From the NCBI GenBank assembly GCA_963693315.1, contig OY856186.1:74315475-74379474 (forward strand): DNA of 64,000 nucleotides, given 5' to 3'. Below the pieces are notes generated by a model, which worked only from the letters and a program-made list of their open reading frames with translations, was not told where the DNA came from and did not search any database. A program made the position numbers and the translations under genes. The stretch's first letter is position 1. Every line of letters starts with the position of its first letter. Shown one piece after another: positions 11,640 to 22,820 of the stretch. The DNA is from Diogma glabrata. Its lineage: Eukaryota; Arthropoda; Insecta; Diptera; Cylindrotomidae.

Positions 11640-12500
11640 CTTTGGACGAATAATTTAAAGGACGATTACGAATAATCAAATCCTTATTAAACAAATTTAA
11701 TATCGTTAATCATTCGATATTGCAAGTAAAGATCGATGACATAAGTCAGCAGGATGAATTTGAGGAAAATTATTAAACTGTTGTGGCCGAGTTGAATAAG
11801 TTAATCCGATCAGCAAGAACCGTTCCGGTCGAACGGTCGAACCGTTCCGGTCCTCGCAGTAAACCTTACGAGAACTATATAGTATCTATTTGCAACCAAA
11901 ACACAGAAAGGCAAATACTTTATGATATGTTCTCATTTACAATACATGAAAATCTGAATTTGAATCAGGCGATTAAATTCCTATATCTGAAAGGGTTGAT
12001 ACGAAGCAGTTAATTTATGAAAACCACGCCCGGTTTTGGACGCAAATTTCATAGAGGAGTTGAAAGGTTAACAGCGCGATATGATCGAAAAACGTTTGAT
12101 GGTTCATTCTCTTATTAATGGTTTCATAAAAGTAGCGTCCATAAATACCAAATACTGATAGCAAATTAAACGAATTATGGATATGACGGAAACATTAAGG
12201 TTCGATGTGGAAACTAGACATCGAAGGTTAATTTATTTACTGATCCAGAAGTTAAACGAAAAGAGTTGAGAAAGGTGGGTGACTAAGACGGGGAACAGTA
12301 AATTTCCAACATGACAATTATTAATAGAGTCGATGCATTGGATGCTGCAGTAAGCAACTTGACACTATCAGTATATCCAGCAATAAAGATGCCTATACTA
12401 ATCAACCAACATCATCTAAAAATACAAGCAAAATGAATACAACTACATCGGAGAATTGAAAATGGAAAAAATTCTGTGTAAATTGTAGATTGGTAAATTC
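11640..12500 (+). pseudogene. BEL/Pao-like gag remnant
   Basis: The 76-codon frame 11783-12013 ends QAIKFLYLKGLIRSS, and shifted frames then give ERLTARYDRK-like sequence and VHSLINGFIKVASINT (about 12095-12148). This order (FQYLK.L..., then ERYDRK...V...) matches the DUF1759-type gag of BEL/Pao elements. A CVNC fragment near 12475 may be the first half of a zinc knuckle. There are many frameshifts and no pol. The assignment to BEL/Pao rather than Gypsy gag is by motif pattern only. Confidence 0.55.
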
Positions 12501-13430
12501 AGAAATTTTACTAACTTCTACTCCAACGGTTTAGGATTGCAAAGGAAACTATCAAACTTGTCAATGTTGATGGATTTTGGTTCCCAAATTTAGTTAGTAA
12601 TCGAGTTGTAAGTATTGAGGTTTGGCTGGCAGCGTGGCAAAGGCAATTATTCTTTCAATGGCTCTCATATCGCAACCCTGTGATAACTAAAAGAATAGTA
12701 GGTTAAGCAATAATTAACATCGATCAATAAGCTACGTAAAGATCATCAACAAAAAAAAACTATAGCCTAAAAATAATTTTAATTGATAAAATCTGCTTTT
12801 TCATCCTGTTCAACTCATAAGTTTTTGTGGAAAATAACTTCTGACCCGTCTGCATTCCGCTTACCAACATTCTTCTTAGTGGAACCTTATCGTTCGAGCG
12901 AACTTTTCACTTTGACTCCTTTAAACGAAAAATCCTTAAACTGTCCAGCCAACTAAATCTCAACTGACACAACTTTTTACAAACATAAAAAAATACAAAA
13001 GAAAACAATAACAAAAAGTCCAAGCGGCACGTATATCCGCTAGAAATAGGTAGATTTCGAGATCAGACAGTTTTGTGTGCCAGTAGAATCTGATGTATCA
13101 GATTGGTTTAAACAAAACAAACTAATTTAAAACAGATATCGAACAAATTTTAAAAAGATAATTAGCTACCTACAAGCAAAATTATATCTATCCAATTTTG
13201 CAACAAACAAATATCAAATCTACCACAGAACATGTGTGTGACAATATATGACACAAACCTATTCTATATCATATGTCGTGCGATTACTGCAAAATATCAA
13301 AATAGTTTATTTCTAAGAAAAAAAAAATTATTTCTTCTATTCAAATCTTTTATTTTTTTGACTGTTATAAGGTTGACATTGACTGTTATAAGGTTTTTGG
13401 AAATTGTAGTTGGGGATTGTTGCAAACTTT
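12501..13430. other. No gene recognised
   Basis: Mixed-composition sequence, slightly richer in G+C near 12840-13090. I found no coding motif, RNA gene or paired ends. Part of it could be the remaining gag or LTR of the preceding BEL/Pao remnant. A direct repeat of TTGACTGTTATAAGGTT-like sequence lies at about 13360-13395. Confidence 0.4.
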
Positions 13431-14400
13431 TTTGTTGAAGCCAACAAGTCAAACACCTCTAATTGTAGAGGTTTATATTTATAAGAAACGGATTAAAATG
13501 TTTCCACAGATTTTAAATTTATGAAAATTTAAAAAATATTAGTATCCAAACGGCCGTTATAACGGATTAAAAAAACCACTTTTTTTTCTAGTATAAAGCC
13601 TATAGTTCCTTAACCATGTGTCAGATTTTTCTGATTTACAAACTTGTCCAAGATATTATTAAAACACACATTTTTAAGAAAGGTTTTTTGATCTGGTTCC
13701 ACAAATGCAACCGTGAGAGCGCCGGTTGATTCAAACGCATTTTGTGTTTTACAAGCTTTTTTGTTGGAGCCGCTCACTCAGAAACCTCTAACTGCAGAGG
13801 TCTTTTTTTGAAAGAAACTGATTAAAAAGGCTTCAAAAATTCTAAATTTATAAAGTTTTTAAAAATATTAGAATCCAAACGGCCGTTATAACGGATCTAA
13901 AAAATAGAGTTTTTTTCTAGTATAAAGCTTCTAGTTTCTTAACCATGTGTTGGATTGGGCTGATTTACGAACTTGTCCAAGATATTAATAAAACGCACAT
14001 TTTTAAAAAAGGTTTTTTGATCTGGCCTTATAAATGCGACCGTGAGAGTGCCGGTTGTTTAAAAAAAAAATTTTTTTTTGCAAACTTTTTTGTTGGAGCC
14101 ACTCACTCAGGAACCTCTAACTGTAGAGGTCTATTTTGTAATAAACAAATTGATAAAAAAGATTCCAAAGATTCTAAATTTGTTAAATTTTTGGAAATAT
14201 TTGTATCCAAACGGCCCTTATAACGGTTTTAAAAAATCAATTTTTTTCAGAAAAAAGCCTCTAGTTTCTTAACCACGTGTCGGATTTTGCTGATTCACGA
14301 ACTTATCCAAGATATTATTAGAACACACAAGTACTGAAAATTTTTTTGATCTACCTCAACAAATGCGACCGTGAGAGTGCCGGTCGTTTTCGTTATATCT
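13431..14400. repeat. 329-bp satellite-like tandem array, 3 units
   Basis: TTTGTTG(A/G)AGCC begins units at about 13431, 13760 and 14089, so the period is 329 bp. Every unit contains a self-complementary ACCTCTAA(T/C)(T/G)(G/C)AGAGGT-type hairpin, AAACGGCC(G/C)TTATAACGG, CTAGTTTCTTAACCA and GCGACCGTGAGAG(T/C)GCCGG. The array ends directly at the (AT)n tract. Frames such as 13945-14223 run across unit boundaries and are not genes. Confidence 0.9.
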
Positions 14401-14406
14401 CATATC

Positions 14407-14409
<3 letters not shown>

Positions 14410-14489
<80 letters not shown>

Positions 14490-14508
14490 AACTTTTTTTT
14501 TTTTGTTT
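14410..14508. repeat. (AT)n microsatellite and T tract
   Basis: About 76 bp of uninterrupted AT dinucleotide is followed, after a short CATAAAC, by a run of T. It sits at the end of the 329-bp array. It is self-complementary and therefore a likely site of length variation and assembly error. Confidence 0.95.
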
Positions 14509-14697
14509 TTTCGTCTGCGCTTATCATATATAGTCGTTTGGCACAAAAATTTTTCCGAAATTCCGAGATGAAGCCCATTGCAATAGGTAGATTTTTATAT
14601 GAAATCTACCTAAAAAGCTGAAATTCTTTTTAGTCTTGATTTTTCCCAAAAATAGACAAAAATATATGAAACATAAAAAGAATATGAAGTGTTAGAT

Positions 14698-15431
14698 GTA
14701 CTTACTAGGGTTTCTCAAACGGGATCCCGGGATCCCGTTTTCCCCGGGATCCCGGGGTAAATTTTCATCCCGTTTTCCCGGGATTTCATCCCGGTATCCC
14801 GGGTATCCCGCTAATTTTTATTAACATTTTTTTGTATTTTTTTCCAAGATATTAAAAGTTTTCTCACTCGAAAATCGAGTAGTTTTTAATTCTTTTCCCC
14901 CTGTAGTAATTAATTTCGTTCAAAAATAGGTAAATGTTTTTTCTGACACATATGGTATCATGGCTTTTTTGTATGGTTTTTTTGACACATATAAACACAA
15001 CAAATTAAAATCTACCTAAAACTTGCGCTTCATTTCTCTTAATTTATGTTTAATGGTTCTCTTGGACGGATGGTTCAATGTACGTTTCGTCACGAAAATT
15101 CGGACAAAATTGAGTGATGGCGCCATTGACAACCTAGTTTTTTGACAAATTGTTTAAAAATTAGTATTATGAATTTATTTTTGTTTTGTTTTTATGTATT
15201 CTTTTTTTATTAATTTTTGAAGTTTTTTTAATTAAAAATAATGGAAATTTAAAAATCAATAGCGCATTTTTTGTGCTGTTTTAATTTTATACATTTTTCT
15301 ATCACCCAATTAGAAAAATCTAGCTTTTTAGTGTTTCTCGGGAATTCCCGGGATCCCGGGATTTGAACATTTTTTGTCCCGGCTTCCCGGGATTTGAATT
15401 TCTACGGGAAATGAGAAACCCTAGTACTTAC
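14698..15431. mobile_element. Complete hAT-type MITE (718 bp) with 8-bp TSD
   Basis: The element is 14706-15423. Its ends TAGGGTTTCTCA and TGAGAAACCCTA are a 12-bp perfect terminal inverted repeat. Both sides carry the identical 8-bp duplication GTACTTAC (14698-14705 and 15424-15431). Clusters of GGGATCCCGG and TTCCCGGGAT lie within about 100 bp of each end and would act as subterminal transposase-binding repeats if the family follows hAT rules. The A+T-rich centre has no transposase frame. TIR form and TSD length fit the hAT superfamily. Confidence 0.93.
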
Positions 15432-15520
15432 TTGTAAGAAATATTTTAAATAATTATGTTTTTGCAAACAAGTGGGTTGAGATGTTGTTAAAAATGTTGT
15501 ACATACATTTTCTAATAACG

Positions 15521-16126
15521 CTAAAGGACATAACTATTGATAAAGAAACCGGGAAATGGAAGCATGACTAACACAGAATGTCTTGTCCAGTACAGGAAAG
15601 GAAAAAAAGAGGAGGTCTGGCTGACAACACTTGTTCTGAGAACTATAAAAAAACCATGAAGTGAAACGGAAGCCTGGCTGAAACCCAAACTCAGAGATAA
15701 AGACTCAATCGACTGATCTACAGAAAAAATTAAAGTTGAGGACCGAATAAAGGTGAGAGATGCAGTATATAGGAAAAGTAGGATGAACGCTTCGAATAAT
15801 AGGAAATAAAATGAGAAATAAAGATGGCATATATCTGTGGATACCACTTCTTTTGAATAGTACATTTTGCGTCGTCGGGAAATAACGGCTTTCAGCTCGT
15901 AAGACGCTTTACCAACTAACCTGAAAATTTTGGCGTTCATGAATTTTGGAGTCAATTTGGCACTAAACTCCTTGCCGGTGGCGCTCAAAATGAAGTTTCG
16001 ACGGAAGACGATGTCACCGGGGTCAAAACTATGTTTCTGGACACGCAAATTGTATCGAGCTGCATTTTGCACAAAGGCTTGAGGTAAGTTTTTTTTAATT
16101 TGGTAGCGAATATTGAATCGAGGCAA
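15521..16126 (-). pseudogene. Ty3/Gypsy integrase C-terminal part
   Basis: The first ~100 of 201 codons read QNAARYNLRVQKHSF, GDIVFRRNFILS, SAKLTPKFMNAKIFRLVG and SYELKAVI, ending near KEVVSTD. This is the C-terminal GPY/F-like module of Gypsy integrases (GD.V.RRN, SAKL.PKF, Y.L......H.KD). The rest of the frame is hydrophobic, of unknown nature, and may be read-through into 3' sequence. The homologous module of the plus-strand copy lies at 44548-44838. Confidence 0.8.
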
Positions 16127-16559
16127 TCAAGAGTTTATATACTCTCATCCAGACAATTGAAGCGTTGAAGTAAAGAGTAGGATGTACCTTGAGTGATCAT
16201 GAGTAGCCTAAAGGAGGCAAAATAGGGAGAACATCTTTAAGTTTGATGTACAGAAAATTGAAGAGTACAAGCAATTTTGCTAAGATGCACTTCGCACCGA
16301 GTATGGTTTTCAGTCAGATACGCACGTAGTCCAACGACAACACTTCTGTTCACCGTCCCGGACGCGTTAGTTTGTTGATAGTTTAGAGTTGTAAAGGTAT
16401 GCTAAATTCCATACTTGAAAGAAAGATTTTATACTATTAAGATCTAAACGTTGTTTGGTACAACCAAAAACATGGAATACATTGGTTTCGAGCAGTTTAA
16501 AGATAGGCTCGACGGCAAGTTTCCGTAAAGGAAAAACAAACAAGAACTTATTGAGATGA

Positions 16560-16820
16560 TTTTAGATAGTCAAAATTGCTATACGATCATACTTAGCTCG
16601 GGGGTAAGGACCGATTATATCGTTGGCTGAGTCTTCCCGATTGCAGAGACTTTGTCTTACAGATGCAAATTGTGATACATAGGAAATAATTTGTGAGCCC
16701 ATCCAGAGCCAAAAGTAAAATCGACAAAAAGGGTTTCGCATCTCCACCGTGAGCAAAGGTAGGAGGATCATAAGCTTGAGAAATCAACTTGATCGTAAAC
16801 TCCTCGGGGATCCACAATTT
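16560..16820 (-). pseudogene. Gypsy integrase zinc-binding and start of core
   Basis: Overlapping frames give WIPEEFTIKLISQAYDPPT, AHGG.AK, CICKTKSLQ, then GPYPRAKYDRIAILTI. Order and wording match the HHCC finger and the beginning of the catalytic core of Gypsy integrases (H..P...HGG..KT, C..CK, DFLGPYPRSK..N..IL). A frameshift splits the finger from the core. It lies between RNase H (upstream on the minus strand) and the C-terminal module, as expected for pol. Confidence 0.75.
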
Positions 16821-16934
16821 CTAAGTTTCACTTACTTGTGCAACATTGCTCTGGGAAAATTACGTGTTTTATACAGAAAACCATCGCACGTGGTAAATCC
16901 GGAAGAAAACCATTGGAGTCAGTGACTATCTTTG

Positions 16935-17330
16935 CTAATTTAAGATAGTTGTCACTGTTGAAAGGAGGAAATTTAAGATCAAGATATCAATTTTGACTTC
17001 GGTACCCGCATCAATAAAGAACATCCTCGAGAGAGCATCTGGAATCAAGTTAATCTTATTACGCCGATGCTCGATATCAAAAATGAATCTTTGCAGTTTC
17101 AAGCTCCATTGTGCCATTAACCTTTTTAGAGAAACGTTATCAGTAATGATCTTAAAACGGTGATCCTTGAATTTCGATGTATGGGCGGAGCTTGTTTATA
17201 CCTAGAATCGTAGTGAGGCATCGCTTTTCACTGACGGAGTAATTACGTTAAGCTGAGTGCAGTTTCTTGGACGTATGTGCTATAGGATGTTCTACGCCCT
17301 CTTTGTCCAACTGTACTAATACACAGCCTA
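16935..17330 (-). pseudogene. Gypsy RNase H remnant
   Basis: Reading on the minus strand, about 17330 to 17240 gives GVGCVLVQLDKEGVEHPIAH followed by TSKKLHSA, the DAS..G.GAVL.Q......PIA..S..L block. The frame 17117-16935 then begins AQWSLKLQRFIFDIEHRRNK and contains PDALSR, the hallmark RNase H end of Gypsy pol. Stops and frameshifts lie between. Confidence 0.85.
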
Positions 17331-17499
17331 CACCATCATTACTCACGTACTCACTCACGTCGCATTGTTAAATAAAAGGCTCGGAATAGTTAAGGCTCAC
17401 TAGAACTGGCAATGAAGTCAGTGCTTTTTAAGTCAGTGAGTTCAAGGCCACATCAGCTTAGGGGATTTACGCTAATTTGCTATTAGATTTTTTTAACAA

Positions 17500-18100
17500 A
17501 TTCGAGATTGGTGCAGTTAATAAGGCAAACGCAGAATTAAACCAACGGTAGTAGCCAGCCATGCATAAAAATTTTCTAATCTATGTTTCATCAAGGTTGG
17601 GACAAAAAGCTCAGCAATCACGACGATTTTATTTTCATCGATTTTTAATACATCTCTTGCTATACTACGTAGCCCAAGTATTTAACTTCCGTTATTAAGA
17701 TAATAGTTTTCTCAACATTGATTATCAATTCAAGTTTTAGACATTTGGTGACTTCTTTCAATACATCGATGTGGTTTTAAAAGGTGTCAGTAACGGTCAG
17801 AAGATCATCTATATATACGAAGATACAGCACCTTAAATGGGAAGGCAAGGGAGCCATTAGTTTCGATTAATTTGATCCATTAATTTTGTCATGGTCAAAG
17901 CGCATTGAACAAACCAAAGGGCATCCTTACAAACTGGTACCACGACCGGTGAGGTACATCGAACGCATGTTTCTCTCTAGGCGATTTTTCAAGGGAGATC
18001 TGCCACAAAGTTTCCTTAAGATCTTTATTTGATGGTTACTGCATCGCCAGCATCAATTATGTGTTCAAACACATGCGTTTGACCTAAACGTATTTTAAAA
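17500..18100 (-). pseudogene. Gypsy reverse transcriptase remnant
   Basis: Minus-strand reading gives YQFVRMPFGLFNA around 17925 and FVYIDDLLTVTD around 17790-17820, with the YIDD catalytic box at 17804-17815. Both are diagnostic RT motifs (RMPFGL.NAP and Y.DD). The interval between is in several frames. A dozen codons of the same motifs occur in the plus-strand copy at 43237-43279. Confidence 0.85.
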
Positions 18101-18132
18101 AACGACGGAAGAGGCTGTATTGCATCCTAAAG

Positions 18133-18409
18133 CTAGTCATCTTCGTCGGAAATAAGGTCCGTGACAATTGGTTTGATAGAATCTAAAGAAGATGCAAATT
18201 GGACGTGATCTAATTTCAAAGTTTTGAAAAAAATCAAAGCCCAAATATAAATCCAGGATAAAAGAAGGAATGACATAAAGATCAAGAGGCTTACTACGGC
18301 TCTTGGCTGAAATTTTGGTGGTGAGACAGCCAATAAGTTTTTGGCTGGTATTATTTGCAGTTTTGATTTTGGCTATGAAACGAGTTAGAAGATGGGGAGT
18401 TTGTAACAT
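18133..18409 (-). pseudogene. Gypsy aspartic protease C-terminal part
   Basis: The frame reads LLTRFIAKIKTANNTSQKLI, then PLDLYVIPSFILDLYLGFDFF. The (D/L)LYLGIDF box is the C-terminal ILGIDFW element of Gypsy proteases. The DSG active site is not seen in this copy. It is homologous to 42494-42780 on the plus strand, confirming one family inserted in both orientations about 24 kb apart. Confidence 0.75.
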
Positions 18410-18410
18410 T

Positions 18411-21070
18411 TATAAGACAAAAATCAAAGAATAAAGAATGTAATACCAATTACGAAGCGACTTTGACCCACTATGGTTGGCAGCTCCTTTTATCATTAAA
18501 AGTGAAACATTTATCCGATGACACAGAATTTTTGAAGATGATCAGTAAAGTTTGTTTTGATTTTCGATGTTTGATTAAAGCAAACTTGATATTAAAATTC
18601 TTGAGATTAATAATCAATCTTGAATGGAAGTGGAACATGATTTAATTTCGTTGCAGCGCTATTCTTATTTTGGATATTTGATTCATCATCAAACCCAATT
18701 AAGGTTGATCTTTGGATATGCAAAAATAGATTAAACTTTTGAAATGCCATCCATTTAGTAAAGAAAACTTGTTATAATTATTGCAATCCGTTTGATATAG
18801 AACACAATTGGCAAACGAATTTTCATCACATATACCAAGAAGCAAATTTTCGTTATAAAAGATCGTCTGAGCATTTATAAAATGTGACATAGCTCGTAAA
18901 ATCAGGAACAAAAATCGAATTAACTAGACTTCAAGGATGGATTCAAAAACGACTAAGCACTTTTAAAATTCAACACAATCGGTGAAATATGAGACATGAT
19001 TATGAATTTGCATATTTTTTCAATTTTCGACATTTTGTTCGCCTTAAAAAAAAAGTTCAGTCTGTAACATTGGATTGAATTGAAACGCCTTCTGTTTTGT
19101 TATTGAAGACTTGAAATCAAAATTCTGAGCAAGGTAACCGAATTTCGAAGTCTGTTTGTAAGAGAACATTTAGTTGGCACGAAATATTTTTTGCTGTCTA
19201 GAATCGAACTTAGATGATCTCATTTCAAAAAAAGAAAATTTAAAACATTTATTATATGAAAGTTTTGGTGCCAAAGATGATTTTATTTATACCTCGTTTT
19301 CATCTTGGCGAATTAATCCTTACTTTCAACTATTTTGTTGATGCTTGAAGTGTTAAGATTTGTGATCTTTAGAATATTTAAGGTAAAAATTAGAACAACC
19401 ACATTATTTAGGAAGACAGAGTTACTGCTATATTTATTTTATAAAGAAATATATCAAAATGAAGTAGTCTCTTAAAAACAAAATTAGATTTTTAATTAAA
19501 TAAAATCTTCAATAAAATCTTAATGCATAGCAATGAATAATCAAATAACCTTATTAGCAACAAAACAATTTAACTTTTTAAGTTTATTATTTATATTCTG
19601 ATATATTAAATAACATATCAAGACAAGTGCCATTCCTTTGGATGACTGAACAAATGAGCTGAGTGAAATTAACACCTCACGTTTGCTGATAATGGTAGTG
19701 ACTAGCTACAAATGACGTTAGAGTTGGCGTTTTCAATCGTAGTAGATTGTGGTAGATAATTTAAAGAAGGTTTTCAATCTAAGTTCTTTCTACTAAAAAT
19801 TTCTTGTTCTGCTTCTGCGAACAAAATATCTAGTCAACCTGTGTACGTCTTACAAAATTTTCTTACAAGGAACATTGTTGGCCTAGAAAATGGCTTCTGT
19901 TTACAACACGAGACAAGCCCAAATTTATCTTTGTGTGAAATTCTCTTGTAGATGGTATACAATTGCTGTTGTAAGAATACTGAAAAATGTAAATCTTTGT
20001 TCTAGACAGGGCAGTTGAAATATCAAAAATGATGAACCTGTTTTTGTAATTTTGGTGACCCAGCGGAAATAAGAAGCACACATTTTGTTATGAATAAAAT
20101 TTCTATGATTGGGTTGGTAGAACCTCAAAAATTTTTCCGGAAAAATGATACCATCGACAATCGTATGCACATCCCTGACTAGATAATGAAAGCAATCAAT
20201 CATTAAACAAACCGGCTGTCTCTTATATTTGAAATATATTATGAAATTGAGATTTGAAATATAAATAAGCATTAAGATCAACTATCATATGATATTAATG
20301 AGAAAAAAATAATTATCGTATTTTTTTTTTGGAATCTACCTCATTTCACTATCTAAATTAAACTTTAATACATAGCTCAACATTGTTTACACCTAACTAA
20401 TCAATCATACATATCATTAGCTCAAATACAGATTACAACCACAATAATTTCATAATTTTAATTTTAAAAATTAACTTCAATTTACATCATCATAATACTT
20501 AAAAATTTGTAATTTATTTCTTTTTTGTTTATATTAATATATCTAGTTATTAAGTGGAAAATTGATTAATTGTTTTTACATCTTTTCATTCTTCAATCAA
20601 TATCTTAAATTTAAGAAAAAAAAACTAATTATTTATAAATAGGAGAAAGTTATTTACAAATAGAAAAACTAATAACAAAAATCAATTTAATAATAAAAAA
20701 AATAATTGGAATTATTCAATATATTTTGTTGGAAATGACATAGAAATTAACTGAAAAATTGATATCTTATTTGTCACAATTATAAAAGAAAAAAAGCGGG
20801 TTGCTGCGTTTGTGATAGACACACTAAGCAGATATGTGGGTAGCCAAAATATCAGAGAGTCGCGAAGGATATCATTTATGGTAAAAGTTTGTATAATTTA
20901 CAAACTCAAAGACAACATAGACAATAAACTTGCCTACTTGCCAAATAAAATTGTGAAATATAATATTTTTTATTTAATTTTTACAACAGTTCACTTCGTG
21001 ATAAAATCTCTGTACTAAACTATTAACTTATCGTGTTTAGAGATTTCAACACGTTTTCGTTTTATTTTCA
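18411..21070. other. No recognisable gene
   Basis: Position and strand would suit the gag and 5' part of the minus-strand Gypsy element up to perhaps 20.3 kb, but I see no zinc knuckle, capsid motif or primer-binding site. The longest frame, 118 codons at 19925-20281 (minus), contains KRQPVCLMIDCFHYLVRDVH and resembles nothing I recognise. 20300-20800 is almost pure A+T sequence. Confidence 0.4.
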
Positions 21071-21074
21071 TTAT

Positions 21075-21224
21075 TGAGCCGATCCTGGCGGTACTGCAAT
21101 ACCAGGCCAACCCGCGACAGAGGTGGAACAAGCCCCTAGCACTCCGTCAATTTCCAAAAATCAGTTTAACATTTGTGGTCTCTCTATGAGAGATCTATTA
21201 GATGTTAAGCTGATAAGAACAGAT
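21075..21224 (-). pseudogene. 5'-truncated U2 snRNA pseudogene
   Basis: Read on the minus strand, the segment starts ATCTGTTCTTATCAGCTTAA and continues through the Sm-site region CTGATTTTTGGA, CGGAGTGCTAGGGGCTTG and GGTATTGCAGTACC near the 3' end. These are conserved blocks of U2 snRNA in the correct order. The first ~40 nt, including the branch-point-recognition GTAGTA, are absent: the match begins abruptly after a run of A (minus strand). A 5' truncation and substitutions in stem-loop II make it non-functional. A retroposed origin is an inference. Confidence 0.9.
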
Positions 21225-21480
21225 TTTTCTTTTTTTTTTAAAACAGTTTCTTTATTACTGTTTATGTAATTTCCTTATGGGAACAATCCTCTCATAAGGT
21301 ATGCTATGTATTCTAATACATATTTAATCTTAACTTATATAATTCAAAATAATATATCCTATTAAAAATAGATTCTATGCAAAAAAAAAATGTGTTTATA
21401 CATTCTATTATCCTGTATATGGTTCACTTAGTTACTATAGTACTGCGTTATCTTTTCTTCGACTTGTCAACATAGGTCAA
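21225..21480. other. A+T-rich, no gene
   Basis: It begins with the T run flanking the U2 fragment. Nothing else is recognised. Confidence 0.5.
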
Positions 21481-21483
21481 CAC

Positions 21484-21822
21484 CGGGACCTATTCAACCG
21501 ATGACCGATGCAATACGGAATTCAGTATTCCACAACTATAAACAGCCGGAGCAAACAGACGTGCCATACTATCAACAACCAGATCCTTGGGTTGAGGACT
21601 ACGCCATACCAACGATGGGTCCATCGTTGCGAGTGGAACAACAATTTAGTATTTAACAATCCGAACTGAGCACCATCAGTACAACAACCAGTATATCCAA
21701 TCCATCGGTACCACGAATAGCACCACCTCCATACATCCAGTTTCCTCAGGTATACCATAACGCATATCCTGCGTTGGCACCTGTGGAGGAGTTAACGCAG
21801 AAACAATTTGAGTCTTTATGAC
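21484..21822 (+). pseudogene. Unrecognised P/Q/Y-rich open stretch
   Basis: From 21484 a frame of about 110 codons with a single stop reads PMTDAIRNSVFHNYKQPEQT, PYYQQPDPWVEDYAIPTMGP, then RIAPPPYIQFPQVYHNAYPA and ends near LTQKQFES. The biased composition (Pro, Gln, Tyr), the PPPY box and near-absence of stops in an A+T-rich setting suggest former coding sequence. No start codon or family is recognised; it could be an exon, a gag/ORF1 piece, or chance. The opposite strand gives only a Trp-rich shadow. Confidence 0.35.
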
Positions 21823-22023
21823 TCAAATTGGATTGCAATCTTCAAGTGAGACAGTCACTCTCTTGATGTTCATGAGTTTATTCAAATAGTATTTATCAGC
21901 AGCTGCCTTACGGTATCGTATTATACAGGACCTAAGGGCGTCCCAAGACACACGATCACTTCTGGCAGCCACTTCTACTATTTCCAAAAATCGAGCATCG
22001 ATAACTATAATGTTAAATTTCAC
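21807..22023 (-). pseudogene. Unrecognised short open stretch with terminal hairpin
   Basis: The minus frame 22023-21823 reads DARFLEIVEVAARSDRVSWD, then CIIRYRKAAADKYY and lacks A+T-rich low-complexity character. Family unknown. Just past it, 21807-21833 forms a perfect 11-bp stem CAATTTGAGTC/GACTCAAATTG around TTTAT, marking a junction with the plus-strand open stretch. Whether the two are parts of one element is open. Confidence 0.3.
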
Positions 22024-22320
22024 TGACTTTATACATCTTAATCGGATATACCTCTAGTGAATTTTAAAAATATAACCAAAATAAATATAATAATAAAAAC
22101 AAAAATTTCTCCTTTCTCTTATTTTTTTATGTTCATTTTTAAATCTCAAAAACTTGTTTTGACTTTTGATTGAAAGGAAAGAGAAAAATGTATATTATTT
22201 TATGAGGTGTTAATTCATACTTTTTACAATTGTTTTAATAATTTTTATTTCGCAAATTCATTATCAGTGTGTTTTTTTTCTATATCGATATAAGGCAGAT
22301 AAAATAAAATCTGTATCATA

Positions 22321-22789
22321 TATATCGGATAATTTTTTTCTACGATAATTAACAAAAAATTTTATTGTAAAAAATACAATGTCCAAATTTCTAAAGAATT
22401 CTAAGCTAACAATCTTTCATATGATATCGTATTTGACTTAGTAAAAATGTTTTCAATAGAAAATCCGTTGAATCCCAAATTATTCAAGCAATACTCATCT
22501 CAAAAATTTAAGATTGAAAAGATTTATAGTTTACAAGATAGCAGACAGACAGACACCCAGTAACTTACAAAATAACAAATCCTTCGATTACTGTAATTTT
22601 TCCAGTGTTGTGCAAATTCTTTACAAAAAGTGGTTTGCGTAATTCTTTACATGTAAAAAATTAATTCTTTACATGTCCAAAAATCATTGTAAAGAATGTA
22701 TATAATGCTAAAAAAACTAAAAAGATGTGCCAATTTTCTCATTTGATTAATATATGTATATCGGATAATTTTTTTCTACGATAATTAAC
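22321..22789. repeat. 33-bp identical direct repeats flanking 403 bp
   Basis: The same 33 bases (beginning TATATCGGATAATTT, ending CGATAATTAAC) occur at 22321-22353 and 22757-22789. The enclosed segment contains CAGACAGACAGACACCC (22543-22559) and a cluster of TTCTTTACAT motifs (22617-22700). Identity over 33 bp implies a recent event: a local duplication, or an insertion flanked by duplicated or terminal sequence. Confidence 0.85.
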
Positions 22790-22820
22790 TGTCAGATATA
22801 ATAGCTATTTATGTACCTAG

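Noticed and set aside
14346..14621. Open frames reading YIYIYI on both strands
   Set aside because: They are translations of the (AT)n microsatellite, not genes.
19925..20281. 118-codon minus-strand frame as a gene
   Set aside because: No recognisable domain, and neighbouring frames show A+T-biased chance openings; kept only as a note.
21522..21758. 78-codon Trp-rich minus-strand frame
   Set aside because: Shadow of the plus-strand P/Q/Y-rich stretch (CCA read as TGG).
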